From: Areca catechu | Lineage: Eukaryota > Streptophyta > Magnoliopsida > Arecales > Arecaceae | Direction of reading: 5' to 3' | NCBI GenBank assembly: GCA_021397845.1 | Contig: CM038040.1 | Location: forward strand, 61,086,088 to 61,150,087 | DNA length: 64,000 bases | Shown: piece by piece, positions 33,815-45,600 of the stretch | Position numbering within the stretch: position 1 is the stretch's first letter | Layout: every line of letters starts with the position of its first letter | The notes under the pieces: generated by a model | The model's database searches: none | The model's input: the letters and a program-made list of their open reading frames with translations, nothing else | What the model was told of the DNA's origin: nothing | Program-made: the position numbers and the translations under genes

Positions 33815-34424
33815 TGCAAAGCCCTTGATCCTTTTTTTTCTTACATATTATTAGTGCTCGTGATTTATGATATTAATATTTAATATTAATGATGCATAAT
33901 ATCAACGTATATTATTTTCTACTTGCATTGATAAAGCCAAGGAAAATTTCTAGATCCTCTACGTAAAGAGGAGAGATGCATCTGGATGTAATGCCACTTC
34001 TGTATGATCTAGCTCTTACAGAATTGATATTAAAAAAAATCATAAATTAATGATGAATAATATTAAGGTACATTGTCTCCTACTTAAGACTGACAAATCC
34101 AAAAAAAAAAAAAAATTGCTATATCGCATCTGCATGTAATGCTAATTCAAAAAAAATCTCGTCTTATATAATTGATTATCAAATCGATTTATCTATCTAT
34201 AAAACGGGATGGTTCATACATTTGCTTTGAGAGCTTGTCTAATGGACAATACTAAGGTTATAAAGAAGGGATGGTTCTTGCATATGCCCGACCGAGCCTT
34301 CTACCCCTCCTCGATCTTATATCCTTCGGCCCCTCCGCCTCCTTCCTTCGTGCCTTCAGTTTCCTTCTCAATTTTCTCATCCCTTGGAGATGCTTGGGGA
34401 TTGCTCACCTGGTGCCCTGACTTT
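33815..34424. other. AT-rich spacer with a local duplication
   Basis: Two similar segments, near 33880-33960 and 34050-34130, each read AATGATG(A/C)ATAATAT followed by a TACTT(G/A) block and GATAAAGCC- or GACAAATCC-like words. They look like a degenerate direct repeat. No coding region is supported. Confidence 0.45.
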
Positions 34425-35035
34425 CACGTATGCCCAAATGTCGTCTCTTACAACACAATTCTTGACGAATGCTGCTGGGAAAAGGATGGATTCTAAGAAA
34501 CCCATCGAGTGTTTGATGAAATGATCGAGAGAGGGACGGGGCCATCAACTGTCACTTATAATATACTCATTGGGTTTCTGGGTAAGAATGGGGATCTGAA
34601 CATGAGTTTGAGATTGAAAGAGATGAGTGGGAACTTGGATCTCTGTCCCAACGTTCACCTCCTTGATCAGAATTCTTGTTTGAGTTTTAGCATATTTGGA
34701 ACAAAGCAATTGTGCGTACGATCTTGTGCCTTGTTAAAGCAGAACAACCGTTGGGGATCGGAAGTTGTATGGGGCTTTTGTCAAGGCCTTACAGTGGGCT
34801 GTTTCGTGGGAGGTTGTTTCATTCTTATATTATTTGATTTTGGCATCTATATCTTTTCTCTTGTAAATAACTTCTCCTTTCTAATAAATTTAGGATGGCA
34901 TTCTGTCTCCTTTTCCTTCAGAAAAAAGAAAAAGATGAGCAGGAAGGGGATGCAACTGAATGCAGTTACCTATGCTTAGTTGATGGAAAGATTATGCTTG
35001 GAAAGGAAGTATGATGCTGCGAAAAGATGATAGTT
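34425..35035 (+). pseudogene. PPR gene fragment, broken
   Basis: PPR motifs are plain but interrupted. CPNVVSYNTILDECCWEKDGF meets a TAA at 34494, the same frame continues RVFDEMIERGTGPSTVTYNI and IGFLGKNGDLNMSLRL to about 34640, and then 280 bp of unrelated sequence follows. A last PPR piece (GMQLNAVTYA, TAG, then LMERLCLERKYDAAK) lies at 34940-35030. The consensus matches canonical P-class PPR repeats better than the intact gene upstream. It is probably a separate dead copy, not its 3' end. Confidence 0.7.
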
Positions 35036-35299
35036 CATGCAAGTGGTAAGCAATGATGAATCATAGTTACACATCCAATTAATGGTTCTTATTGTTCCAT
35101 GAATTTCAAATTACAGGACGGTGTAATGAAATCTTTTTTATGCATGCTTAGTTCAGATTGGATGGGCATCCCTGTATCCATATATTGAAATGTCTGATAA
35201 ATCATGAGACAGTTGGTAGAGAAGGAGATAAATGGAGGTTTTCCACTTTATTTTGGCCATTTGGTTATTCAAGATTTTTTGGGTCATTTTATAGATTTA

Positions 35300-35570
35300 T
35301 TTGACGTATCTAACCTCAAAATTTTTTTATAATTTACTCTATTTTATATAATCTCTATTTTCTTTTTATCCTCCATTTACTCGTAAATCTGCCGTTTTAG
35401 CTATCCAGATCCCATAAATTCTAAAAAAGCCTATTTTTGTAATTTACTCTATTTTATATAATCCCTATTTTCTTTTTATCCTCCTCTATCCACTCCTAAA
35501 TCTGCCGTTTCATCTACCCGCATCCCATAAATTCTAAAAAGCCTATTTTTATAACTTACTTTATTTTATG
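35300..35570. repeat. 113-bp tandem repeat, left part (split by element C)
   Basis: The word AAATCTGCCGTT lies at 35385 and 35498, a 113-bp step. The third unit is cut by element C and resumes at 48430-48530, where the word lies at 48475. Removing element C and one 5-bp target duplication places it at 35611, again 113 bp on. Confidence 0.88.
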
Positions 35571-36948
35571 TGTCGGCACGGAGTGCGCTCCCTTCGCTGT
35601 CTCGCCGTCCGGTGGTCTTGGACCTGCAAAACAGGGATTAGTGATCCGGACCGGGATTTCTAGCGGGGGCATTCCGACGGTCAAGTCAGTGATGATCCAG
35701 GGGAACAGATCTTCCTGATGGAGCCTCTTTAATGGACTCCATGCTAGGAGTGAGTAGTGTGAGAGTGGGATATAAGGGAGAAGAATGGCCTGTCTAGAGG
35801 GATTCTCTGCATGGCCTTTCCGCCCGCCCTTGCTTAGATTTGCTTGTAGTGCCGTGCTCTTCTGGTTGAGCTTGCACTAGTGCTTTGGCGGTATATCCTG
35901 TGTTGTTGCTGTTACCTTCAAACTTTGTAGCCTAGGTTACCGTTGGGCGCTCGTCTTGGGATCTTCGCTGGCCTGTCAGCGCGTGCAGCGATGTCCCGAG
36001 ATGCCTTTCCTGATTCGTGATAGAGGAATCTGTCATGTGCTCTGACATTCCTTCTGGTCATCTCATTCCGGAAAACCTGGCAATACCTCGATCAGCGGGT
36101 CGCCGTTCCTGGGATTCGAATCTCCTAGTTGACTTCCACTCTTGGGTGGTTCAGATGGTTGGTGAGGAGCATGGCGCCTCGAATAGTAGGCATCTCCCCT
36201 TTCTGGTGTAACCGGCGGTTGCAGGCAGTCATTGCGGTTTGGCGGATGCCTCAATGCAATCCTCGGGTAGCCCGCCGGAGTTCTGGGATGGCGGTGCTGC
36301 CCCTTGGTTCGTCGGTGCTTATGCCTGAGCTGGGGGCTAAGCTTGGAAGGCAGGGCTCGACTCCGAGCTAAGCATCCCGAGCTCACGGGGTCGCCTCGGC
36401 GGAGGAGGGCAAAGCGCGGGCCTGGTCCAAAGGGCTCGGCCTCGAAGAAGCTCCACGTGGCGGAGGAGGGCTGAGCTCGATTCCGACCACGAGGCTCGAT
36501 CTTCGAGGGTCTCGCTCTGGAGGACAGAGTGCGGGCCCGGTCTAGAGGGCTCGATCTCGAAGAGGCTCCACGTGGCGGAGAAGGGCTGAGCTCGACTCCA
36601 ATCACGGGGCACGATCTTTGAGGGTCTCTCTAGAGGGCAAAGTGTGAGCCCGGTCCAGAGGTCTCGGCCTCGAAGAGGCTTCACATGGCAGAGGAGGGCT
36701 GGGCTCGACTCCGACCACGAGGCTCGATCTCCGAGGGTCTCGCTCTAGAGGGCATCGCTCGGCTCTAGCCTAGGCATCCCGGGCTTGCGGCTCCAACCTA
36801 GCGGAGGACGGAGCTCGGCTTCGATGGCAGTCCCATTGTCCTGGGGGAGCTCAGACCGGTGAAGGAGTCCAAGCAAGGGGATTGACGCGGCGGCTCTCTT
36901 TGACATGGCGTCTGACAGCTACCCCACGTCAGCGGTCTTGCCACATCA
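35571..36948 (-). repeat. 3' LTR of element C
   Basis: Read on the minus strand it starts TGATGTGGCAAG next to a polypurine tract and ends CGTGCCGACA, about 34 bases short of the end seen in the right LTR. Its extra length comes from about three copies of a ~114-bp unit (GCTCCACGTGGCGGAG near 36450 and 36565, with a variant near 36678). The right LTR has about one copy. Confidence 0.88.
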
Positions 36949-36965
36949 TTTGTCCCCTGCTCCCG
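36949..36965 (-). other. Polypurine tract of element C
   Basis: On the minus strand GGGAGCAGGGGACAAA lies directly before the LTR start, matching elements A and B. Confidence 0.82.
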
Positions 36966-37465
36966 AGGCCCGTAGTACGTGGCGCTCGGGTCGAAGGGAG
37001 TAATTGTGATGTTGACGTGGAAAGGCGAAGATCTGGCATAATGATGGCCAAGATTGCTGGTGCTCTGTGGGATGGTCATGCAAGCCAGTGAGGGGGCGCC
37101 ACGTGGCCACGTCCGAGGAGTAGTTAATGTTGGCGCAGAATTCAAAGCGGCCGGGATGCCTTTTCCACCGATGGCCGACATGTGGCTTGAATCCGTTGGC
37201 GGGGAGGTCGTAATGGTACGGATGCTCCGGGTCACTTCGAAATGAAAAGAAGTTCTTACCCAAAATATCAGATCTTTTGAATTCTCCGTGCTCGCTGTAG
37301 TATCCGAGCTTTCTTCTTCCTTCCAGTTGCCTCAGATCTTCTAAGGAACCAGGTTAGCTCGCTCTTTCCTCCCCCTTCGCCAGAGTAGGGTCCTTCCTCC
37401 GAGTCTAGGGTTTCTCTCAGGTCGAGTCCATCCTTTCGAGTCCTTTGCTCCTTCTTTCTTTGGGG
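36966..37465. other. Spacer between polypurine tract and aORF (element C)
   Basis: Homologous to 7284-7769 and 25183-25659. It contains GCGCCACGTGGCCACGTCC near 37095. As in the other elements it would hold the aORF promoter and leader. No gene is seen. Confidence 0.4.
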
Positions 37466-39965
37466 ATGTCTCGTTTTGGCCCTGGCTTCCGCCCTTCCAC
37501 TAACCAGGATGAGACTGGTCCTTCCCAGCGGAGGCCGGCATCTCCTTCTTCTTCTGGTGAGGAGGAGGATGTGACTCGTTTCGAGTTTAGCAGGAGGCGC
37601 CCTCCTGGTCCAGTGCTCATCAGGGAGTCAGGGTCCGGTCATTCTCATCCTTCTCTTCCTCCTCCTTCTTCTGAACTTGTTTCCGAGTCCGTCCGGTCCA
37701 CAGGTCCTGGCAGGATCGCCTCGACGATCACCGGCGAGGAACTGGGGACCATTCGGGATGTTTATGGCATTCCACATTCTGTTTGGCTTTTGATCCCTCA
37801 TCCGGGGGAACGGGTCACTTCCAGTGGCCCAGGCCGTATTGCCTTTTATGAGGAGATCTTTTCAGGGGGTCTACACTTTCCCTTCCATCCATTCTTCATG
37901 TCCGTCTTGAATAACTACCATTTGGTCTCTGCTCAGTCAGTGCCAATTTTCTCCTTTGTTGTACTTTGTCACCTCCACGGGTTTGTTGCCCGGTTCTTTC
38001 TGTTCAGGGCTTTTTTTGTCCTGAAGCGCCACCCGACTAAGGACAGGTGGTGGTCTTGTCTTCCCGCCCTAAGGGCATTAGGTTCGAGCTCCCCTCTTCC
38101 GTCAATGGATGGAAGTGTAAGTTCCTTTTTGCTACGGTTGAGGGGGTCGATTGGGCCTGGAGTGACCTAGATTAGTCCCTCAACCGAAACTCTATAGTCG
38201 ATGTGGCTGACCGGGATGACTACGAGCAGCTCCGCACCGCCCAGATCCCTCCTCTCGAGATTCTGTTGTCAGAGCAGAATCTCTCCGAAGCCGGGGTCGA
38301 TCCAACGAATGGGTTGGGTGAGTTTGAATTGAACTTTTCTTCTAATTCTTCTTCTTTTTTGTACTTCTTACACTGCTTTCTGTAGGCTCTGACTGTTGTG
38401 TGGCTTGCATGCAGGGATGATTTTCACGGAGAGTGACCTGCTGGCGATCACCCGGAAGAGGCCGCCAACCGGGCTGGTCGAGGAGCCTCTGTCGAGGCGA
38501 GTTCAGGATGAGAGCGCATCTGCGGCCGCTCCCCCCGTGGTGGCCGACCAGAGTCGACCGGCGACTGAAGCTGCTCCTGTTGCGCCGGCTGGCCAGAGTT
38601 TGGGGATGACCAGAACTGCCCCTGCACCAATGGAGAGGGCGACATCTACGGCGCCGGGGCTACTCCAAGGGGCGGTCCGGAAGGTCCCGGAGTGGCACGG
38701 TCGTCAGGGAGCGCCCCCCGTCGCAGAGCCCGAGGTAGTTTCCTGGGCAAGGGCCGCAGCTGCTGCCGCCGCATCCCCCGGCCCCCCGAGTCCGGCTGTG
38801 ATCGAGGTCGGGAACGAGGAGGTTCGAGCCAGGGATGAGACCATGACCGAGGCACCGCCTGCACGGGTGCCAGGTCCTCAGCCTGTCCCCGGGGGCCCTG
38901 CTGCTAGTGGGGCAAGGCCACCTACTCCTGGAGAGAGTAGGAGGGAGGAGGCGCGGCGCCAACTCCCTTTCAAGATGGGGTCGGAGAGCTCTTTCCTCCG
39001 GAGCCCCACACTGGCCGAGCGCATGATGGATTTCTCGATCCAGCCATGCGATCGGCAGGAGATGGCCGGGCTGCGGCTAGATGATGTGCTCAGCGCCATC
39101 TTCCCCCAGCTCTATTCAGTGAGTTGCTTTACTTTTCTTTCTCTCTTTTTTTTTTATGGCTGACCTTTTACATGTGCAGATCGGTGCCGAGGCCCTCTTC
39201 ATCAGGGGCTGCTGTCAAAACTGGGAGTGCAGTGAGCAGCAGCAGGCGGTCGAGATAGAGGTGCTGAAGGCCGATCTGAAGGAGAAGGCCAGGATGAATG
39301 GAGCGCTTGAGCAAAAGGTCAAGGACCTGGAGAAGTAGCTCGTCGACGTTGAGGGACGAGCGAAGAAGCTGCTGGAATGTCTTGACCTGGAGCGGAGCCG
39401 CTCGAGGAAGAGCGCTGACAAGCTCTCTCTCGTTGAGAAGAAGTTGAGGTGGTACAATGCCGAGACTGATCGGCATAAGGAGACCGCCCAGTCTGCTCAG
39501 GTCGAGCTGGCGGCAGAGAGGAAGAAGTTGGCCGCAGCTGAGGGGGCGGCAGAGGTGGCGGCGAAGTCGGCGGAGGCAACCAGGATGGAGGTCGTCGAGG
39601 CAAAGAAGGAGGCCGTCGGGGCCAGAAAGGATGCTGAAGAGGCCATCGCCAGGTTCAAGGCCTCGGAGGAGTTCGTCACCGAGATTCACCAAACAACGTC
39701 GGACTCCTTCTACAAAGGTTTCATGTTCCTGCATGGCTGGGTCGAGGCGTTCGTTCCTGATGAGGGCCGTGATCGTGTCAGGTATCCTTTGGCCTTGGAT
39801 GCGGAGCCTGGCCAGGAGGCAGTCATTGAAGAAACTGTGGCCTCCAAGCCTTCGCTGCCAGTCGAGGCCGAGACTAGGCCACCCGAAGCCGGAGCCGTTC
39901 AGCCAAGGTTCCCAAAAATGGGGCCTCTCAGCCTCACAACCCAGCCGGGGGGTCAGCTAGGGTAG
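37466..39965 (+). pseudogene. Antisense additional ORF (aORF) of element C, three exons, three lesions
   Basis: The clearest copy of this gene. Exons are 37466-38317, 38415-39118 and 39180-39965. Intron 1 is GTGAGT...GCAG and intron 2 GTGAGT...GCAG, both in the same phase as in elements A and B. Exon 1 encodes MSRFGPGFRPS and then the PF04195-like block (GRIAFYEEIF, FHPFFMSVLNNYHLVSAQS, VVLCHLHGF). Exon 2 is Pro/Ala-rich and ends FSIQPCDRQEMAG. Exon 3 is a coiled coil (AAERKKLAAAEGAAEVAAK) with FKASEEFVTEIHQTTSDSF. Lesions are a one-base loss near 38060 in the WWS region, a TAG near 38172 and a TAG at 39336-39338. The function is unknown. Opposite strand to gag-pol. Confidence 0.78.
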
Positions 39966-40250
39966 AGTAGTTTTCCTTTTTGTTTTCTTTCTGTACTTGG
40001 TTGGGGTCACCTGGCATGTCGGGGACCCAAAAAATGACATTTGTAATTGACTTCTGTCAATAAAATGTGAATCTTCCTGCTACCTGTTCATTGCCTGATG
40101 TTTCTTTCTTATTCTCTTTCTTTCCTTCCCCTCTCCCTCTTTCTTCTTCCTTTTTCTTTATCTTTTTTTCTTTGAAATGAGTGGGGAGATCAGAGAGGAG
40201 AGTCTCATCTTGCCTGGGATTTGGCTACCAGGCTTTGGTGTGGGCAAGTT
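39966..40250. other. Pyrimidine-rich 3' flank of aORF (element C)
   Basis: A T/C-rich stretch (about 40100-40170) with AATAAAATG near 40060, which could act as the aORF polyadenylation signal. No gene is seen. Confidence 0.45.
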
Positions 40251-41830
40251 GGGCGCAAGATTTTGGCAGTTGTGAGCAGCTGGGCTCAAAGATTCCTTGG
40301 CCGGAGAGCTAGGCCCCGGTCCAAGGTGCCTGAGGGCTGGGCTCAGGGATTGAATGCCTTGGAGCTAGGCTCGAGGCCTTCTTGGCCGGAGAGCTGGGCC
40401 CCGGTCTAAGGGTTGCCTGAGAGCTAGGCTTAGGTCTTTGGTGCCTTGGAGCTAGGCTCGAGGCTTTTTCTTTCGGAGAGCTGGACCCCGAGTCTTGGTC
40501 ACCTAAGAGCTGGGCTCAGGTCTTAATGCCTCGGAGCTGGGCTCGAAGACGTTGATTATTGGAGAGCAGCTTGGCTCGAAGATCCCTTGGCCGGAGAGCT
40601 GGGCCACGGTCTTGGGTTGCCTGAGAGCTGGGCTCAGGTCTTGGCGTCTCGGAGCTGGACTCGAAGATGTTGATGATTGAGAGCAGCTTGGCTCGAATAT
40701 CCCTTGGCCGGAGAGCTAGGCCCCGGTCTTGGGTTGCCTGAGAGCTGGGCTCAGGTCTTGGCATCTCGGAGCTGGGCTCGAAGACGTTGATGATTGGAGA
40801 GTAGCTTGGCTCGAAGATCCCTTGGCCAGAGAGCTGGGCCCCAGTTTTAGGTTGCCTAAGAGCTGGGCTCAGGTCTTGGCGTCTCGGAGCTGGGCTCGAA
40901 GACGTTGATGATTGAGAGCAGCTTGGCTCGAAGATCCCTTGGTTGGAGAGCTGGGCCCCGGTCTTGGGTTGCCTTAGAGCTGGGCTTAGGTCTTGGCATC
41001 TCGGAGCTGGGCTTGAAGACGTTGATAATTGAGAGCAGCTTGGCTCGAAGATCCCTTGGTCGGAGAGCTGGGCCCTGGTCTTGGGTTGCTTGAGAGCTGG
41101 GCTCAGGTCTTGGCATCTCGGAGCTGGGCTCGAAGACGTTAATGATTGAGAGCAGCTTTGCTTAAAGGTCCCTTGGCCGGAGAGCTGGTTCCCGGTCTTG
41201 GGTTGCCTGAGAGCTGGGCTCAGGTCTTGGCGTCTTGGAGCTGGGCTCGAAGACGTTGATGATTGAGAGCAGCTTGGCTCGAAGATCTCTTGGCCGGAGA
41301 GCTGGGCTCCGGTCTTGGGTTGCCTAAGAGCTGGGCTCAGGTCTTGGCATCTTGGAACTGGGCTCGAAGACGTTGATGATTGAGAGCAGCTTGGCTCGAA
41401 GATTCCTTGGCCGGAGAGCTACACCCCGGTCTTGGGTTGCCTGAGAGCTGGGCTCAGGTCTTGGCATCTCGGAGCTGGGCTTGAAGACGTTGATGATTAA
41501 GAGCAGCTTGGCTCGAAGATCCCTTGGCCGGAGAGCTGGGCCCAAGTCATGGCATCTCGGAGCTGGGCTCGAAGATGATGATTGAGAGCAGCTTGGCTCG
41601 AAGATCCCTTGGTCGGAGAGCTGGGCCCCGGTCGTGGATTGCCTAAGAGCTGGGCTCAGGTCTTGGCGTCTCAGAGCTGGGCTCGAAGACATTGATTATT
41701 GAGAGCAGCTTGGCTCGAAGATCCCTTGGCCAGAGAGCTGGGCCTCGGTCTTGGGTTGCTTGAGAGCTTGGCTCAGGTCTTGGCATCTCGGAGCTGGGCT
41801 CGAAGACGTTGATGATTGGAGGTTTTCCTG
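40251..41830 (-). repeat. Tandem-repeat spacer of element C, 117-bp units
   Basis: GAAGACG recurs at about 40780, 40898, 41015, 41132 and 41249, steps of 118 then 117 bp. Earlier units near 40300-40500 are irregular. Read on minus each unit holds GAGCCCAGCTC words, as in elements A and B, although the units themselves differ. Confidence 0.9.
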
Positions 41831-41895
41831 CAAGGCAGATAGATACTCATGCAAAGGAAAAACCATTATTGTTATTATTGGTGTGAAACCTTACA

Positions 41896-43000
41896 TTACT
41901 GATAGTATCTTCGCAGATTGTAGGCGTTCCATGTTCGAGGGAACCTGACACCATCGAGATCTTCGAGGTAATAGGCTCCCTGTGAGAGGGCCTCAGCCAC
42001 ATTGTAAGGGCCTTCCCAGTTCGGCGAGAGCTTGCCGCACTCCTGGGGTTGAGATGCTTCTGCCCGACATAGCACCAGGTCTCCGGGTCTGAAGGCTTTT
42101 GGCTTAACCCGGGCGTTGTAGTACCGGGCTACTCGTTGCCGGTATGCCGCCATTCGTAGCCGAGCTTTATCCCTTATTTCTTCGAGGAGATCTAGGTTGA
42201 GCAGGAGGTGTGCCGAGTTCTATGCCTCGTCATATTATTGCACTCGTAGCATGGGCATGCCGAGCTCAACCGGGATGACCGTCTTGGTGCCAAAAACAAG
42301 ATTGAAAGGTGTCTCGTCGATTGCTGTTCTGGGCGTTGTGTGGTAGGCCCACAAGACGCTTGGGAGTTCTTCTGCCCACCTGCCTTTGGCTTGGTCCAGC
42401 CTGGTTCTGAGTCATTGAAGGATGGTCCGATTAGTCACCTCAGCTTCCCCGTTTGTTTGAGGGTGAGCTACCAAGGTGAATCGGTGTTGGATGCCGTGTT
42501 CGGCGCAGAACCCTTCGAACTTCCGGTTGTCGAACTGTCACCCATTGTCAGTGATGATACAACGGGGGAGTCCGAAGCAGGAAATAATTGACTTCCAAAA
42601 AAAATGGCGGACATTGGCCTCCACGATCCAGGCTAGTGGCTCTGCCTCGACCCACTTGGTGAAGTAGTCGATCGCCACCAGCAGGAATCTTCACTGCTCC
42701 GGTGCAGGGAGAAATGGCCCCAAGATGTCTATTCCTCACTGAACAAAAGGCCAAGGGGCTGAGAGCTAGGAGATCGGTGCCGTCGACTGGCACTGTATAT
42801 TTGCGTGGCGCTGGCATTTGTCGCACCTTTTAATGAAGTCGGCGGTGTTCTCTCTCATGGTCTCCCAGAAGTACCCCCGACGAAGGACTTTATAGGCCAG
42901 TATTCTCCCTCCCACATGGTTCCTGCAGAGGCCTTCGTGTATCTCTTGGAGCACAAAGGTTGCCTCTGCGGGCCTGAGGCACTTCAGGAGCGGATAGGAG
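41896..43000 (-). pseudogene. Integrase of element C
   Basis: The C-terminal part (42153-41896) is open: MAAYRQRVARYYNARVKP, GDLVLCRAEA, LSPNWEGPY, ending LRRYYQ. The core between about 42750 and 42160 carries several stops and shifts. Its DYFTKWVEAEPLAW-like and QTNGEAEVTNR-like words can be traced on the minus strand. The zinc domain lies in the frame ending at 42766 (HEGLCRNHVGG, CDKCQRHAN). It is the counterpart of 19851-21024 in element B. Confidence 0.85.
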
Positions 43001-44109
43001 TAAAATCGACGGTAGAGCTGGCCCTCCATCAGAACGAACCGGGAGGCCTTCTTCTTGACGAGGGCCGCTTCTACGCGATCCTCGGGTAGGGAGCCGTCGG
43101 CGATGTACCTGACGTACTTGTCCATCCAGCTCGGCTCGGGGGTGACGTGATGCACCTCCTCTAAGCCTTCGTAGCTTGGACTTTCGAGGTACTCGATATA
43201 GGCACATCCCAGCGATGAGTCCGGCAGGGTTGCGAGTCTAGACAATGCATCCACACGTGTATTCTCTCCACGGGGGATGTGGAAGATGCTGAAGCGCCGG
43301 AAACCCATCGTGATCGAGCGGACCTGCTCCAGGTACTTCATCATCTGGGTGTCCCTGGCTTCATACTCTCTGGAGACTTGTCCGGCAACCAGCTGGAAGT
43401 CGATGAAGACTTTTAGATTTTGCACACCCAGCTCGCGAGAACTCTTAGACCTGCGAGGAGTGCCTCGTACTCTACTTGGTTGTTTGTTGCGGCGAATTTG
43501 AAGCGGAGGGCGCATTTTGTCACAATCCCATCGTTGTTAGTAAGGATGAGGCCTGCTATGCTCCCGCCAAAATTGGATGCGCCGTCCACATGGAGGATCA
43601 AGGTTCTTTCCTGGTTCGGGTTCTGTTATTATCTGCTCTGGCTCCTCGGCGAACCCGGTGCACTCGACCACGAAGTCAGCTAGGACTTGGGCCTTCTACG
43701 AGGACCTCGACCGGTACACTGTATCGAATTCGCTGAGCAGCAGGGACCACTTAACCAGTCTCCCGTAAGTCTCGGGATGGCTGAGTATGGTTCTTAGTGG
43801 CTGGTCCGTCACGACCACTATCGGGTATGCTTGGAAGTAGAGCCTGAGGTGCTTAGCAGACATTATTAGTGCAAAAATGAGTTTCTCGGAGCGAGTATAC
43901 CTGATCTCCGCATCGCGGAGGATTTTACTAGTGTGGTATACCGGCTTTTGAGATTTGTCCTCATCTGTGCGGACGAGGATCGAGTTGATGGCTCCGGGTG
44001 TAACCGCCAGATAGAGTAGGAGCTCCTCCCCCTCTTTCGGCCTAGAGAGCAACGGGGGAGAGGTGAGGAATTTCTTCAGCTCCTCGAAGGCTATCCTGCG
44101 CTCCTTCAT
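43001..44109 (-). pseudogene. Tandem RNase H domains of element C
   Basis: The first RNase H (LLLYLAVTPGA, YTRSEKLIFALIMSAK) lies in the frame 44109-43696. The second, aRNH-type domain begins HVDGASNFGGSIAGL (43601 frame), shifts near 43430, and continues NLKVFIDFQLVAGQ and VDALSRLATLPD in the frame 43515-42766. Two RNase H domains confirm Tat affiliation. One Asp-Ser motif reads DFQ where A and B have DSQ. Confidence 0.86.
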
Positions 44110-44890
44110 CTAGGTGAAGTCGTGCATCTTGCACAGCGCCCTGAAGAATGGAAGGCAATGGTCGATCGACTCAAGATGAACCTGCTGAGGGTGGCAATAC
44201 GCCCCGTTAGGCGATGGACCTGTTTCTTGGAGGCCAGGTGCTCCATGTCGATGATTGCTTGGACCTTCTCTAGGTTTGCTTTGATGCCTCTCTGAGTAAC
44301 CATAAAGCCGAGGAATTTTCCTGCCGCCACTCCGAAGGCGCACTTCGCTGGATTCAGCTTCATCTGATGCTGCCGCAGGTTGTGGAAGGATTCGGCGAGG
44401 TCGGCGACATGTCTCGAGCTCGGCTTGCTCATGACGAGCATGTCATCCACATATACTTGCATGTTCCGACCAATTTTGTCCTTAAAGACCTTATTGACTA
44501 GATGCTGGTACGTGGCTCCTGCATTCTTCAGACCAAAGGGCATCATCCTGTAGCAATATGTCCCCTGGTCGGTGATGAAGGCGGTGTGCTCCTCGTCCTC
44601 TGGGTGCATGCGGATCTGGTTGTATCCGGAGAATGCATCCATAAAGGAGAGCAGCCTGTGGCCAGAGGTGGCGTCCACCAGCTGGTCAATATTCGGTAGA
44701 GGGAAGCTATCCTTTGGGCATGCTTTGTTGAGGTCGGTGTAGTCCACACATATCCTCACTTGCCATTGTTCTTCCTTACCATCACCACGTTCGCCAGCCA
44801 GCTCGGATATTGGACCTCCCGAACGAAACCGGCGGCTAGGAGTTTGTCAACTTCCTTCCTGCCTGCCTCTCCGGGGCAAAGTTTCTCTTT
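44110..44890 (-). pseudogene. Reverse transcriptase of element C
   Basis: The frame from 44759 shows RICVDYTDLNKACPKD, MDAFSGYNQI, MPFGLKNAG and catalytic YVDDML, followed by KFLGFMVTQRG. It ends near 44110 after a frame change in the SRFILSRS region. Upstream, a small deletion after FAPERQAG and a TGA in NGK*RICV separate it from the protease frame. Confidence 0.92.
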
Positions 44891-45600
44891 TTCTGCTGAA
44901 CTGGCTTGTGCTTTGGGTCAACACTCAATTTGTGAGTAATGATGTCAGGAGGAATACCTGGCATGTCTGCCGCTGTCCAGGCGAATAAATCCACGCTTGC
45001 CCGTAGGAACTCCAGTAGTTGAGCCCTTTCCTTCTCAGATAGTTGGGCTCCAATTTGCACCGTCTTCGTGGGGTCATCTCCGACTGGATAAGAGAGGAGG
45101 CATTCGATCGGGCCTCCCCTAGGGTCTTGGGCCCTTTGGTCGAGATCATCTGCCTTGGGATTATTCTTGGTGACCTTGGCCCCAGGGAGGGTTTGAAAGC
45201 AGTGTTGCACTGGCTGGGATGCTCCCCTCATTTTTCCAACACCGTAGAGAGTGGGGAACTGTACAAGTAGCCTCTTGGTTGAGACAATAGCGTCGAGCTG
45301 ATTGAGCCCGGGTCTGCCCAGAGTCACGTTGTAGGTGGAAGGAAGCCTGACAACCGTGAAAGTCATCATAATGGTGCTCTGCCGAGGCGGGGTCCTGACG
45401 GTAATCGGGAGAGTGATCTCTCCTTCACCCTTATAGAATCACCTATGAAACCAACAAGGGGGGTATGCACAGGTTTGAGTTTATCGGGAGAAAGGTTCAT
45501 CCTGGAGAAGGCATCATAAAAAAGCACATTTGTGGAGCTTCCACTATTAACCATGGTGTGTTTTACAGGGTGCTTCGCGATCGTCATCTCGATGACCACG
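44891..45600 (-). pseudogene. Protease region of element C pol
   Basis: The active-site motif reads VNSGSS (about 45540), whereas element B has VDSGSS, so the catalytic Asp is replaced by Asn. Downstream VGFIGDS, then ILGRPGLN-like TLGRPGLNQLDA (frame 45369-44836) complete the domain. A frame change lies between about 45430 and 45370. Confidence 0.85.

Noticed and set aside
40516..41692. Repetitive frames in the element C spacer, and similar ones at 21319-22117
   Set aside because: By-products of 117-bp and 114-bp tandem repeats.
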